Below, piece after piece: positions 8,401 to 15,093 of a stretch of 49,012 nucleotides of DNA. The position numbers were made by a program, and so were the translations under genes. Position 1 is the stretch's first letter; every line of letters starts with the position of its first letter. Source of the stretch: an uncultured Bacteroidales bacterium (lineage in GTDB: Bacteria; Bacteroidota; Bacteroidia; Bacteroidales; F082); NCBI GenBank assembly GCA_947303625.1, contig CAMYYV010000008.1, forward strand, positions 1-49,012, written 5' to 3'. Below the pieces are notes generated by a model. That model was given only the letters and a program-made list of their open reading frames with translations, made no database searches and was not told where the DNA came from.

Positions 8401-9645
8401 GTGAAGGCGGTCTTCGAGAACTGCGACAAAGACGAGCACATCACGGTGTGCATCATCGGTGCAGTGGAGAACCTGCATTATGTGGGCGAAGGCCACCATG
8501 TTGACGTGGCTTGGGATGCCCTCGAAGGCGTGAGCCAATACGAGGTGTACATCAACGGCGAGCTGGTGGCCACCGTCGACGAGACTTATTATGGCGCGGA
8601 GCTGGAGTCGGGTCTGAACACAATCACGGTGAAGGCTGTGGCCGAGGCCTGCTACGTGCTGGGCGCGAACATCAATGTGTGTCTTGTCGACCCAGTGTCG
8701 GATTTGTCGTTCATCGTGATGGACTACAGCGGTTTGCACTTCGTTTGGAGCAATGTCGCTGATGTTGAGTATTATGTGGTGACATACAACGACAACACCG
8801 TTCAACTCACCCCCGAGAGCAGCGGTGCCACGGGATTCTCGTTCGATCCGATTGTGGGCGAGAACACCATCTGCGTGACGGTGCATTCCGTCTATGGCTG
8901 TGACTCTGAAGCAGCCTGCATGACCAAGGAGGTCTGCGCCGCGGTCGACGGCTTCGACTATTCCTTCGTTGGCAACGAGGTCACGGTGACCTGGAATGGT
9001 GTCGCCGATGCATACCTCCTCCAAATCAACGGCACAGAATATGTGACGGTCGAGACTAATGCCTATACTGCCACGGTCGACAACGGCCTTGACCTACAAG
9101 TGACCCCTGTTTATGAGGATTGCTTGGCACTTCCGGCCACGTTCTATTGTGCGGTCACTAACATCGCTCCAGAAATCCATATCACTGATGTACACGAAGG
9201 CCTGATGGTCACAGCATGGAATGCGGTGGATGGTGCTATCGCCTACAATCTCTACCGAGATGGTGAACTGATTGCCGAGAACCTCAATGAAACGGGTTAC
9301 AACGACACTGATATGGCCCTCAACATGCAACATTGTTATGCTGTTCAGTCGGTATTTGAGAAGGGTGTCTCTGACCTCAGCGAGGCCGCTTGCGCCAACT
9401 ATTTCGCTGGCGTTGCCGAGAATGACACTAAAGTCGCCATCTTCCCCAACCCTACCACCGACAAAGTGACCATCCAATGCGAAGGCATGACCTGGATCGA
9501 GGTTTATTCCGCCGAAGGCAAGCTGGTGCAACGCATCAAGGTGGACGGCGACGCCTATCAGCTCGACGGCCTGGAGAGTGGCACCTACACGCTCCGCATC
9601 CGTTGTGGTGAGGAAGTGTTGACTCGTAAGGTTGTGAAGTTGTAA
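5485..9645 (+). CDS. Secreted subtilisin-family (S8) protease with Fn3-like repeats and T9SS sorting domain
   Basis: A 1386-residue exoprotease. In order: signal peptide (1-20, ending FAQ); propeptide (about 20-150); S8 domain (about 160-490) with Asp185 in VIDTG, His226 in HGHGSH, oxyanion Asn321 in AAGNEG and Ser429 in GTSMATP; two CARDB-like beta domains; a module beginning NVIFSLHDSYGDGW (near 715); several Fn3-like repeats each opening with a Cys-x-x-V-x-x-L pattern; and a type A sorting domain from about residue 1319 (IFPNPTTDK). It is predicted to be exported by the T9SS and to digest extracellular protein. The GC-rich third positions create long antisense ORFs, which are shadows. A hairpin follows the stop. 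Confidence 0.93.
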   Translation: MKRLLFLFLTMLLCVSGFAQDVIDPLLREEMARRNDEEKISVFVIMKAQYDRVQINRRASWFTTRAERREFVVNELKEFANATQYDLRHSLAEMERNGMVTEPRILWMANALGFSANKAAINDLALRNDILIIGYNIERNWIPEDEAPRPASATREITPNVLQVNADDVWALGYTGEGVVVAVIDTGVNYNHLDLADHLWDGGSEFPHHGYDVYNGDNDPMDDHGHGSHCSGTVCGDGTAGSQTGMAPNATLMCVKCLNANGGGGAEPISAGIQWAVEHGCDMFSMSLGIANSTIAERTLLRNTCVAALDAGVVAAIAAGNEGNQTWQAPIPNNVRVPGSCPPPYMDEVQAANPGDLSCSICIGAVNYNDQAANFTSRGPVTWTNTEFGDYPYDPGIGLIRPDVCAPGVDIKSLNYATNNGYTEMSGTSMATPCAAGCIALMLSKNINLEPSEVCRILEETAVPLAQGKSNTVGFGRIDVYAAVEAIQLGAIKYNSYAINDPLGNNNHKLNPGESVTMDLTLDNVTEEPVSNVTVELSTDDTHVTITDNTVNFPNFAANQTLTVTDAFAFTVDDQVVANNRIRFNIAISVNGEVTGNFNINVDVYDYLLQYGTTVVLNDNNANGLLNPGETADLRIMIDNAGNELAQTVMGTLSTDYGLITLNETEKPFGTVGAGLMVYADYNVILDAAAPTDFVIPFTLDLVDAFGRHTVLDFNYRNACNVIFSLHDSYGDGWQGNYLTVAYSDGTPTEQMEVTSGSSATYTRELASGSTISLTWHNGQWTQECSFEITYEDGTVIYQNAGGFSGTQTFTISCSGGSGAPEFCDPVRNLTYEQDGLDVILAWEAPETGTPTGYEVYRETELLATTIDLTYTDADMPEGLYNYCVYAVYDDCQSEYVCLEAEVSMCGPVQNLQYAINIDKAEADLSVILTWEAPEDPTGLIEYEVYMDDALMGSTTELSYVLTVAVGIHDVYVKAVFENCDKDEHITVCIIGAVENLHYVGEGHHVDVAWDALEGVSQYEVYINGELVATVDETYYGAELESGLNTITVKAVAEACYVLGANINVCLVDPVSDLSFIVMDYSGLHFVWSNVADVEYYVVTYNDNTVQLTPESSGATGFSFDPIVGENTICVTVHSVYGCDSEAACMTKEVCAAVDGFDYSFVGNEVTVTWNGVADAYLLQINGTEYVTVETNAYTATVDNGLDLQVTPVYEDCLALPATFYCAVTNIAPEIHITDVHEGLMVTAWNAVDGAIAYNLYRDGELIAENLNETGYNDTDMALNMQHCYAVQSVFEKGVSDLSEAACANYFAGVAENDTKVAIFPNPTTDKVTIQCEGMTWIEVYSAEGKLVQRIKVDGDAYQLDGLESGTYTLRIRCGEEVLTRKVVKL

Positions 9646-9651
9646 AGGACT

Positions 9652-9681
9652 GTTTGGCTCTCGCCACGGCGGGAGCCAAAC
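9652..9681 (+). terminator. Hairpin after the S8 protease gene
   Basis: GTTTGGCTCTCGCC pairs with GGCGGGAGCCAAAC with one G-U pair. It begins 6 nt after the stop and has no long U-tract, so it may be an attenuating or 3'-stabilising structure between this gene and the barrel gene. Confidence 0.5.
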
Positions 9682-9724
9682 AATAAACCCGTTGTTATTT
9701 CGTTTATATCAAAAACCAAATTAT

Positions 9725-10540
9725 ATGCGCAGAATCATTTTACCCATGTTGCTTTGCCTCGGGCTGGTCGTCAATGCGTTCGCCCAGACCCCAAAAGACA
9801 TCATGAAAGAGCCCATCCCCGTGGCTATGTTCCAAGTCACGTACGCTTTCCAGCTGCCGGCCTTCGACACCCGTGAGTTGTATGGCATCACCCATAACGT
9901 CGGTGGAGGCTTCGCTTACAAGACCGAGTCGAATTGGCTCTTCGCAGCCAATGCCAACTTCATCGTGGGCGACAAGGTGAAGGGCGACCGTACCGACATC
10001 TTTGGCGAGGGCATCACCACCGTCAATGGCGAGATCATCGGCGGCGCAGGCAGCGTCGCGCTGCTCGACATCAACCAACGCGGCTTCCTCGTGCAGGCCG
10101 AGATGGGTAAGCTGTTTCCTTATGGTGCCAACCCCAATAGCGGCTTCTTCGTGCAAGGCGGCCTCGGTTACCTCCGCAACCGCCTCCGTGTCGACTTCCA
10201 GCAGACCCTGCTCAACCCACCTTATCAGGTGGAAGGCGACTACCAATACGGCTACGACCGCATGCGCGGCGGCCCGGCAGTGCATCTCTCGACAGGTTAT
10301 CTTTACCTCAGCGACACGCGCCTGTTCAACATCTCAGTCGCCCTTGAGATGACCTATGCCCGCACGCGCGACCTGCGCGACTATGACTTCCGCGTGTACA
10401 CCAACGCCGAGACGGGCCAACTCGAACCCGTGGGCCCCACCGACCCACACAAACGCTACAACGATTTCTACTACGGCATCCGCGTCACGTGGAGCATCCC
10501 CACCTACGAACGCAAGCCTGATGATTTCTATTATAATTGA
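9725..10540 (+). CDS. Predicted outer-membrane beta-barrel protein
   Basis: 271 residues from the ATG at 9725 (MRRIILPMLLCLGLVVNAFAQ signal peptide). The 11-codon upstream extension in the ORF track would hide the signal peptide. The mature part has alternating amphipathic strands with Gly/aromatic turns (GGGFAYKTESNWLFAANANF, GGLGYLRNRLRV, GIRVTWSIP), the pattern of an 8- to 10-strand barrel. No enzymatic motif is visible. It sits 79 nt after the S8 protease and 69 nt before waaA on the same strand, separated from waaA by a palindromic repeat. A role in envelope biogenesis is only suggested by position. Confidence 0.75.
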   Translation: MRRIILPMLLCLGLVVNAFAQTPKDIMKEPIPVAMFQVTYAFQLPAFDTRELYGITHNVGGGFAYKTESNWLFAANANFIVGDKVKGDRTDIFGEGITTVNGEIIGGAGSVALLDINQRGFLVQAEMGKLFPYGANPNSGFFVQGGLGYLRNRLRVDFQQTLLNPPYQVEGDYQYGYDRMRGGPAVHLSTGYLYLSDTRLFNISVALEMTYARTRDLRDYDFRVYTNAETGQLEPVGPTDPHKRYNDFYYGIRVTWSIPTYERKPDDFYYN

Positions 10541-10600
10541 CCCAGACCACTGACCCTGACCAGATTCTCCTAGAGGATGGTCAGGGTCAACGGTCAGGGT
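10541..10600. repeat. Intergenic palindromic element built from TGACCC words (family C)
   Basis: The left arm with CTGACCCTGACCA faces TGGTCAGGGTCAACGGTCAG on the right (10578-10600). It starts at the first base after the barrel-protein stop and ends 9 nt before the waaA ATG, filling the whole gap. Its architecture matches families A and B, but the word is different. Confidence 0.7.
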
Positions 10601-10609
10601 AAAAGAAAC

Positions 10610-11860
10610 ATGCGAGTTCTCTATACCATAGGTATCCTGCTCTATTCCCTCGGCGTTCGCATCGCTGCCCTCTTCGGCAATGCTAAGGCCGTGAAGTGGG
10701 TGAAAGGGCGCAATCATCAGCGTTCTGAGCCGCAGGCTCAGAACGCTGATGATTGGGTCTGGTTCCATGCCGCCTCCCTCGGTGAGTTCGAGCAAGGCCG
10801 TCCCGTCATAGAGGCGCTGAAGGAACGTCATCCAGAACTGAAGATTTCGCTGTCGTTCTTCTCGCCGTCGGGCTACGAGGTGCGCAAGGACTACCCCTTG
10901 GCCGACGAAGTCGTTTACCTGCCCACCGACACACCTCGCCATGCTGCACAATGGGTGCAACGCCATCATTATGTGGCTGCCTTTTTTATCAAATACGAGT
11001 TTTGGTTCAACTATATGCAGGCGTTGAAGGACGCAGGCATCCCTTTGTTCTACATCTCGCTTATCCTCAAGCCCGACTCCTACTTCTTCCGCTGGTACGG
11101 CACCTGGTTTTTGCGCCAGCTCCATAACGTGACGCATTTCTTCGTGCAAGACGACGCCACAGCCCAGCTGCTGCAAAAGCACGGCATGACTGACGTCACC
11201 GTGTGTGGCGACACCCGCTTCGACCGTGTGGCGGCCATCGCGCGGCAGGCCAAGCCTTTCCCCGAGGTCGAACGCTTCATCGACGGGCGCAAGTGCATCA
11301 TCGCGGGTAGCACCTGGCCGCCCGACGAACGCCTGCTGCTCGACTTCCTGCCGCAGCTGCCCGATGACTATTGCCTCGTTATCGCACCGCATGACATTTC
11401 TGAAAGCCATATTGTACAGATTCAGGCACAGTTTCCTGAAGCGGTGCTGTATTCTGACCTCTGCTCTTGTCCTACCGAGGACAGAGAAAGTGTAGATTCT
11501 CGTGTTTTGATCGTCAATACCATAGGCATCCTCTCCCAGCTCTATCAGTATGCGCGGTTCGTCTATATCGGCGGCGGCTTCGGCGTCAACATCCACAACA
11601 TCCAGGAGCCAGTCACTTTCGGTTGCCCCGTGGTCTTTGGACCCAAATACAAGAGCTTCAAGGAGGCTGTCGACTTGGTGGCGCTCGAAGGGGCTTTCCC
11701 CGTCCAAAATGCTGATGAATTAAAGTCCATCTTCCGTCGTCTGATCGACGACGAGGCGTTTCTCACCCATGCCTCCGGAGTCTGTATCGATTACCTCAAT
11801 GCCCAAGTGGGAGCCACCGAAAGCATCATGGCGGGTTTCGAAAAAGCACTTTTTTCGTAA
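10610..11860 (+). CDS. waaA: 3-deoxy-D-manno-octulosonic acid (Kdo) transferase
   Basis: GT30 enzyme that adds Kdo to lipid A precursors at the inner membrane during LPS assembly. The 416-residue protein has an N-terminal membrane anchor (LYTIGILLYSLGVRIAALF), the acceptor-site HAASLGEFEQGRP with the catalytic Glu, the GSTWPPDE loop, and the C-terminal GGGFG...HNIQEP and FGPKYKSFKEA donor-site motifs. The ATG at 10610 is favoured over the ORF-track start, 11 codons upstream in the repeat. Oddly, a perfect 20-bp palindrome lies in frame just before the acceptor motif, and a second, weaker hairpin lies near CSCPTEDRE. Both map to linkers. Confidence 0.95.
   Translation: MRVLYTIGILLYSLGVRIAALFGNAKAVKWVKGRNHQRSEPQAQNADDWVWFHAASLGEFEQGRPVIEALKERHPELKISLSFFSPSGYEVRKDYPLADEVVYLPTDTPRHAAQWVQRHHYVAAFFIKYEFWFNYMQALKDAGIPLFYISLILKPDSYFFRWYGTWFLRQLHNVTHFFVQDDATAQLLQKHGMTDVTVCGDTRFDRVAAIARQAKPFPEVERFIDGRKCIIAGSTWPPDERLLLDFLPQLPDDYCLVIAPHDISESHIVQIQAQFPEAVLYSDLCSCPTEDRESVDSRVLIVNTIGILSQLYQYARFVYIGGGFGVNIHNIQEPVTFGCPVVFGPKYKSFKEAVDLVALEGAFPVQNADELKSIFRRLIDDEAFLTHASGVCIDYLNAQVGATESIMAGFEKALFS
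10712..10754. repeat. Perfect 20-bp palindrome inside waaA coding sequence
   Basis: AATCATCAGCGTTCTGAGCC (10712-10731), loop GCA, then the exact reverse complement (10735-10754). It encodes roughly NHQRSEPQAQNADD in the linker before the conserved WFHAASLGEFEQG. The exact symmetry is not explained by coding and suggests a captured palindromic element. Confidence 0.85.
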
Positions 11861-11953
11861 AAAATTCAAGTTTTTTTTGCTTTCTTGATTTTAATGCCTA
11901 ATTTTGAAGGCTGATTTCGCGTTGAAATTCAGTTTGATATAAATTTGACGCCT

Positions 11954-12937
11954 ATGCAAGACAAACCTACCCAACTCAATCCCCGCATCGGGCTTAGCCA
12001 AGGCGACCTCAATGGCATCGGCTATGAAATCATCTTGAAGACTTTTGCCGACCCTCGTATGTTGGAGTCGCTTACCCCTGTCTTGTATGGGCAATCCAAG
12101 GCTTTTTCCTACTACAAGAAGAACTTCGGCTTCGAGAACCCCAACTATTCGTTGACACGCGACGCGCGTCAGGCGTGGGACAAGAAGTTCAACATCGTCA
12201 ATATCGTGGAAAACGAGGTGAAGATCGACCCAGGCTTGCCTACCGACGTGTCGGCAGAGATGTCGGTGCTCTCGATGAAACGCGCCACGAGTGACCTCAA
12301 CGACGGTATTGTCGACGCTTTGGTCATGGCGCCCGACAACCCCGTGGTAGCCAAGAGCAACCTCGACTACCTGATGTCGTTCCACAAGGATTCGGAGCCG
12401 CTTCGCGTGATGGTCAACGACTTGATGCGCGTGGGTTTGGCCACCGGCGACATGCCGCTTGCCGATGCCTTGGGCCTTATCGACGTCCATTTCTTGGTGT
12501 CGAAGCTGACGGTGCTTGCGCAGGCTTTGTCGACCGACTTCGGCCTCAGCGCACCCAAGATCGCCGTCATGGGCCTCAATCCCCATTCGGGCAGCAAGCC
12601 TGCCGCCGACGACACGGTAGTGAATGCCGTGGCCGAATCCCAGGACAAGGGCATCTTGGCCTTCGGTCCCTTCTCGTCTACACAACTCTTTGCCACGGGC
12701 CTTTGGAGGAAGTACGACGCGGTACTGGCTCTGCATTACGAGCAGGGCATCTTGCCCCTCAAGTTGATGACCTCGGGAGGTTGTGCCTCCTATTGGGCTG
12801 GCTTGCCGGTGGTGTGCGCCGCCCCGATGCACGGTCCCGCCTTCGACATCGCCAACACCAACCAAGCCGAGCCCGACGACTACCGCTTGGCGGTGTTCCT
12901 TGCCACCGACGTGGTCAACCACCGCAAGGAGAAATAG
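11954..12937 (+). CDS. pdxA: 4-hydroxythreonine-4-phosphate dehydrogenase
   Basis: Pyridoxal 5'-phosphate synthesis (DXP-dependent route): NAD-dependent oxidation of 4-phosphohydroxy-L-threonine. Family signatures are the N-terminal GLSQGDLNGIGYEII (canonical GDPAGIGPE region, altered as in Bacteroidetes), a metal-site His in GLNPHSG, and the C-terminal ALHYEQGILPLK and APMHGPAFDIA. The ATG at 11954 is used rather than the TTG three codons upstream. At 327 residues it is of usual size. It follows waaA by about 90 nt on the same strand and ends at a strong bidirectional terminator. Confidence 0.95.
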   Translation: MQDKPTQLNPRIGLSQGDLNGIGYEIILKTFADPRMLESLTPVLYGQSKAFSYYKKNFGFENPNYSLTRDARQAWDKKFNIVNIVENEVKIDPGLPTDVSAEMSVLSMKRATSDLNDGIVDALVMAPDNPVVAKSNLDYLMSFHKDSEPLRVMVNDLMRVGLATGDMPLADALGLIDVHFLVSKLTVLAQALSTDFGLSAPKIAVMGLNPHSGSKPAADDTVVNAVAESQDKGILAFGPFSSTQLFATGLWRKYDAVLALHYEQGILPLKLMTSGGCASYWAGLPVVCAAPMHGPAFDIANTNQAEPDDYRLAVFLATDVVNHRKEK

Positions 12938-12938
12938 C

Positions 12939-12991
12939 GGTTCTTAAACGAAAAAAGGAGGCCAACGGCCTCCTTTTTTCGTTTAAGAACC
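12939..12991. terminator. Bidirectional terminator, perfect 25-bp stem
   Basis: The stem GGTTCTTAAACG-AAAAAAGGAGGCC and its exact reverse complement flank an AAC loop, giving U-rich runs in both directions. It lies between convergent pdxA and the first Asp-box gene. The core AAAAAAGGAGGCC recurs in the terminators at 15041 and 17441. Confidence 0.85.
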
Positions 12992-13000
12992 ATTGTGAAA

Positions 13001-14935
13001 TTACTTCACGATGAGCTTCTGCGTGTCGTTGCCGGCATTCACGAAGTAGACGCCAGCATTGAGGTCGCTGATGTTGATGCTGTTGACGCCAGCGTTGCCC
13101 TTGACGCTCATCACGTTCTGACCCATGATGTTGTAGATCACGATGTCAGCGTTCTGGCTGAGGACGACTTGGAGCTGGTTGACAGCGGGGTTGGGATAGA
13201 GGCTCATGTGGGTGTTGTGGCTCACTTCTTGCACGCCGACACCTTCATCCGGGAACAGGTCGGTCAGCTCGAAGGTCAGACCTTGGTAGTAGTTGTCGTT
13301 GGCATTGCTTTCGCCACCTTCCTCACTTTGTACAAAGGTACCAGGAGTACCGTCGGCCTGGACAGCCACCACGAGGGTGGTGCCGATGACAGTAGCTTGA
13401 GGATAGGTAAACTCAGTTTGGGTGAACATGAAGTCAGTGGTGAGTTGCACCATGTGCGACCAGGTGAGACCACCGTCGCCCGAGTAGTTGGCGAAGAGTT
13501 TGAAGTAAAATCTGCCAGCTTCTCCAGTGTTGTTTTCATCCATCATCATCCAAACCACCACCATGTCGCTGCCGCCGGTGCCAGGCACCATGCAAAGGAT
13601 AGGCATGGCAACAATACCGCAGTTGTAATGGCCGTGGAGGTCTCCCAAGGCCTCTGGGTCGATGTTGAACTCAGTGGCTTCATAGGGATCTTCCCAGTTG
13701 CCGTCGTCGTCCAGGGTGCTGACATAACCGAAGAATTCAGGCCACATATCATGGGTGGCGTCAGAATACCACCAGTAGGACCATGCGATGTCATTTTTCA
13801 GGTAAGCTGTATCCAAAATAAAAGGCTCGCCAGGGGTCAAGTTGCCCGGGATGGCGCTTGGGGTTGTTCCTTCAGCATTGTAAGGAAGGTATTCACTCCA
13901 GAAGGCGCAAGCACCGATGCCGGGAATGTAGCTACCATCGGTCTCAGAGGCCTCGCCACGGGTACCGTTCATTTCGTAGGCCAGGCACAGTTCTCCGTTG
14001 TCGTTCCATAGAGCAGAAGTCCAACGCGGATCATATAAGGTCTCTTCGTCGCTCCAGTAGCCGAGGATGTTGGGGTGGCTGTAGAACACCTTTCTGTTCC
14101 ATGTCTCACCGTTGTCGTCGCTGTAGATGACCATGCCGTCGCTCCAGGTGTTGTTGATGACGAGGGCGATGCGGTTGTCAGCGGTGGTCTCCATCCAATA
14201 GTAGGTGTTGGTGCCCCAGTTGATACCGTATTCAGCGGTGGTGAAGGGCAGCTCGACGCATTCCTTGTCCCAGGTCTGGCCACCGTCGCTCGAACGCCAG
14301 TAGCGGATGGGCTCATACACATCGCCTTCCCAAGCGGTGAACTTGGCAGCGGCCACGTGGATGATGTCGCGGTTAGGACCGGAGGTCATCACCGAGGGGT
14401 GGGTGTAGTCTGCATTGTTGGTGTAAAGGGCACCAGCAGTGCTGTTGGCTTCCATGTGGTCCTTGTCCTCAACGAGGTAGATGCCCAGGTTGTCGGCAGT
14501 GTGGGCAGCCACGACGATGCCGTTCTCCTTGTAGCGGGCGATGGAACCGAAGCCAGTTCTATCATTTTCGATGCGGCCGCCGAGGGGGATCCATTCGTCT
14601 TTCTCGCTGTCGTAGGTGGCGATGCAGGTGCCACGGTCGGAGAAGCCGTTGGTGCTGGCCCAGGTGTAGGCGAAGTTGGCGATGCCATCAGGCCAAGTGA
14701 TGGTTCTGGTGATGTAGCCAGCGTTGGTCTGCCAGTCATAGGTCGAGTAGTCGAGCTCAGCGTCGCTACGCGTCATGTTGGGCTCGCTCAACACGTTCTC
14801 GAGGGTCTCCATGCCGTTGGTCTTCTGCATGGCGGCCACGTTTTGCTTGACGTCTTTGTGCGACATCTTTCTCACTTGCGAGTAGCCGGCAGTGGCTATC
14901 AACAAGACTAATGCTAAAGTAAATAACTTTTTCAT
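13001..14935 (-). CDS. T9SS-secreted Asp-box (sialidase-like propeller) protein, paralogue 1
   Basis: 644 residues: signal peptide (MKKLFTLALVLLIATAGYSQ), a beta-propeller-like body, and a type A sorting domain from about residue 579 (LYPNPAVNQ...AGVYFVNA). Asp-box/BNR motifs (S-x-D-x-G-x-T-W) are visible as SSDGGQTW, SDDNGETW and SGDGGLTW. These mark the sialidase/neuraminidase-type propeller but do not prove activity; I do not see the sialidase FRIP motif and Arg triad. It shares body phrases (SDRGT, GRIE-x-D-x-TG) with the next two genes but is the most divergent of the three. Each gene has its own promoter-like box and terminator. Confidence 0.8.
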   Translation of the reverse strand: MKKLFTLALVLLIATAGYSQVRKMSHKDVKQNVAAMQKTNGMETLENVLSEPNMTRSDAELDYSTYDWQTNAGYITRTITWPDGIANFAYTWASTNGFSDRGTCIATYDSEKDEWIPLGGRIENDRTGFGSIARYKENGIVVAAHTADNLGIYLVEDKDHMEANSTAGALYTNNADYTHPSVMTSGPNRDIIHVAAAKFTAWEGDVYEPIRYWRSSDGGQTWDKECVELPFTTAEYGINWGTNTYYWMETTADNRIALVINNTWSDGMVIYSDDNGETWNRKVFYSHPNILGYWSDEETLYDPRWTSALWNDNGELCLAYEMNGTRGEASETDGSYIPGIGACAFWSEYLPYNAEGTTPSAIPGNLTPGEPFILDTAYLKNDIAWSYWWYSDATHDMWPEFFGYVSTLDDDGNWEDPYEATEFNIDPEALGDLHGHYNCGIVAMPILCMVPGTGGSDMVVVWMMMDENNTGEAGRFYFKLFANYSGDGGLTWSHMVQLTTDFMFTQTEFTYPQATVIGTTLVVAVQADGTPGTFVQSEEGGESNANDNYYQGLTFELTDLFPDEGVGVQEVSHNTHMSLYPNPAVNQLQVVLSQNADIVIYNIMGQNVMSVKGNAGVNSINISDLNAGVYFVNAGNDTQKLIVK

Positions 14936-14999
14936 TTTGAGTGAGTTTAATTAATAATTTAGTTGGTTGATTGTGTTTTTCTTTTTGGGAAATTTGGAG

Positions 15000-15007
15000 C
15001 AAAGATA
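15000..15007 (-). promoter_or_regulatory. Bacteroidetes -7 box (TATCTTTG) for Asp-box gene 1
   Basis: Minus-strand TATCTTTG with TTGCGT about 17 nt upstream on that strand; about 65 nt before the ATG. Confidence 0.55.
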
Positions 15008-15040
15008 ATGGTTTTTTCTAATACGCAAGTGGTTTTACAA

Positions 15041-15066
15041 AAAAAGGAGGCCGAAGCCTCCTTTTT
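15041..15066 (-). terminator. Terminator of Asp-box gene 2
   Basis: AAAAAGGAGGC-CGAA-GCCTCCTTTTT hairpin, 11-bp stem with U-runs both ways, 28 nt past the stop at 15094. It is nearly identical to the terminator of gene 3. Confidence 0.8.
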
Positions 15067-15093
15067 AAGGTTTAAAGCTTGTGTGAAATACGT

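Noticed and set aside
10334-11707. 457-aa minus-strand ORF
   Set aside because: Antisense to waaA and the barrel gene; crosses both and the intergenic repeat, with no recognisable domain.
12995-14011. 338-aa plus-strand ORF
   Set aside because: Antisense to Asp-box gene 1; starts within its terminator and has no family features.
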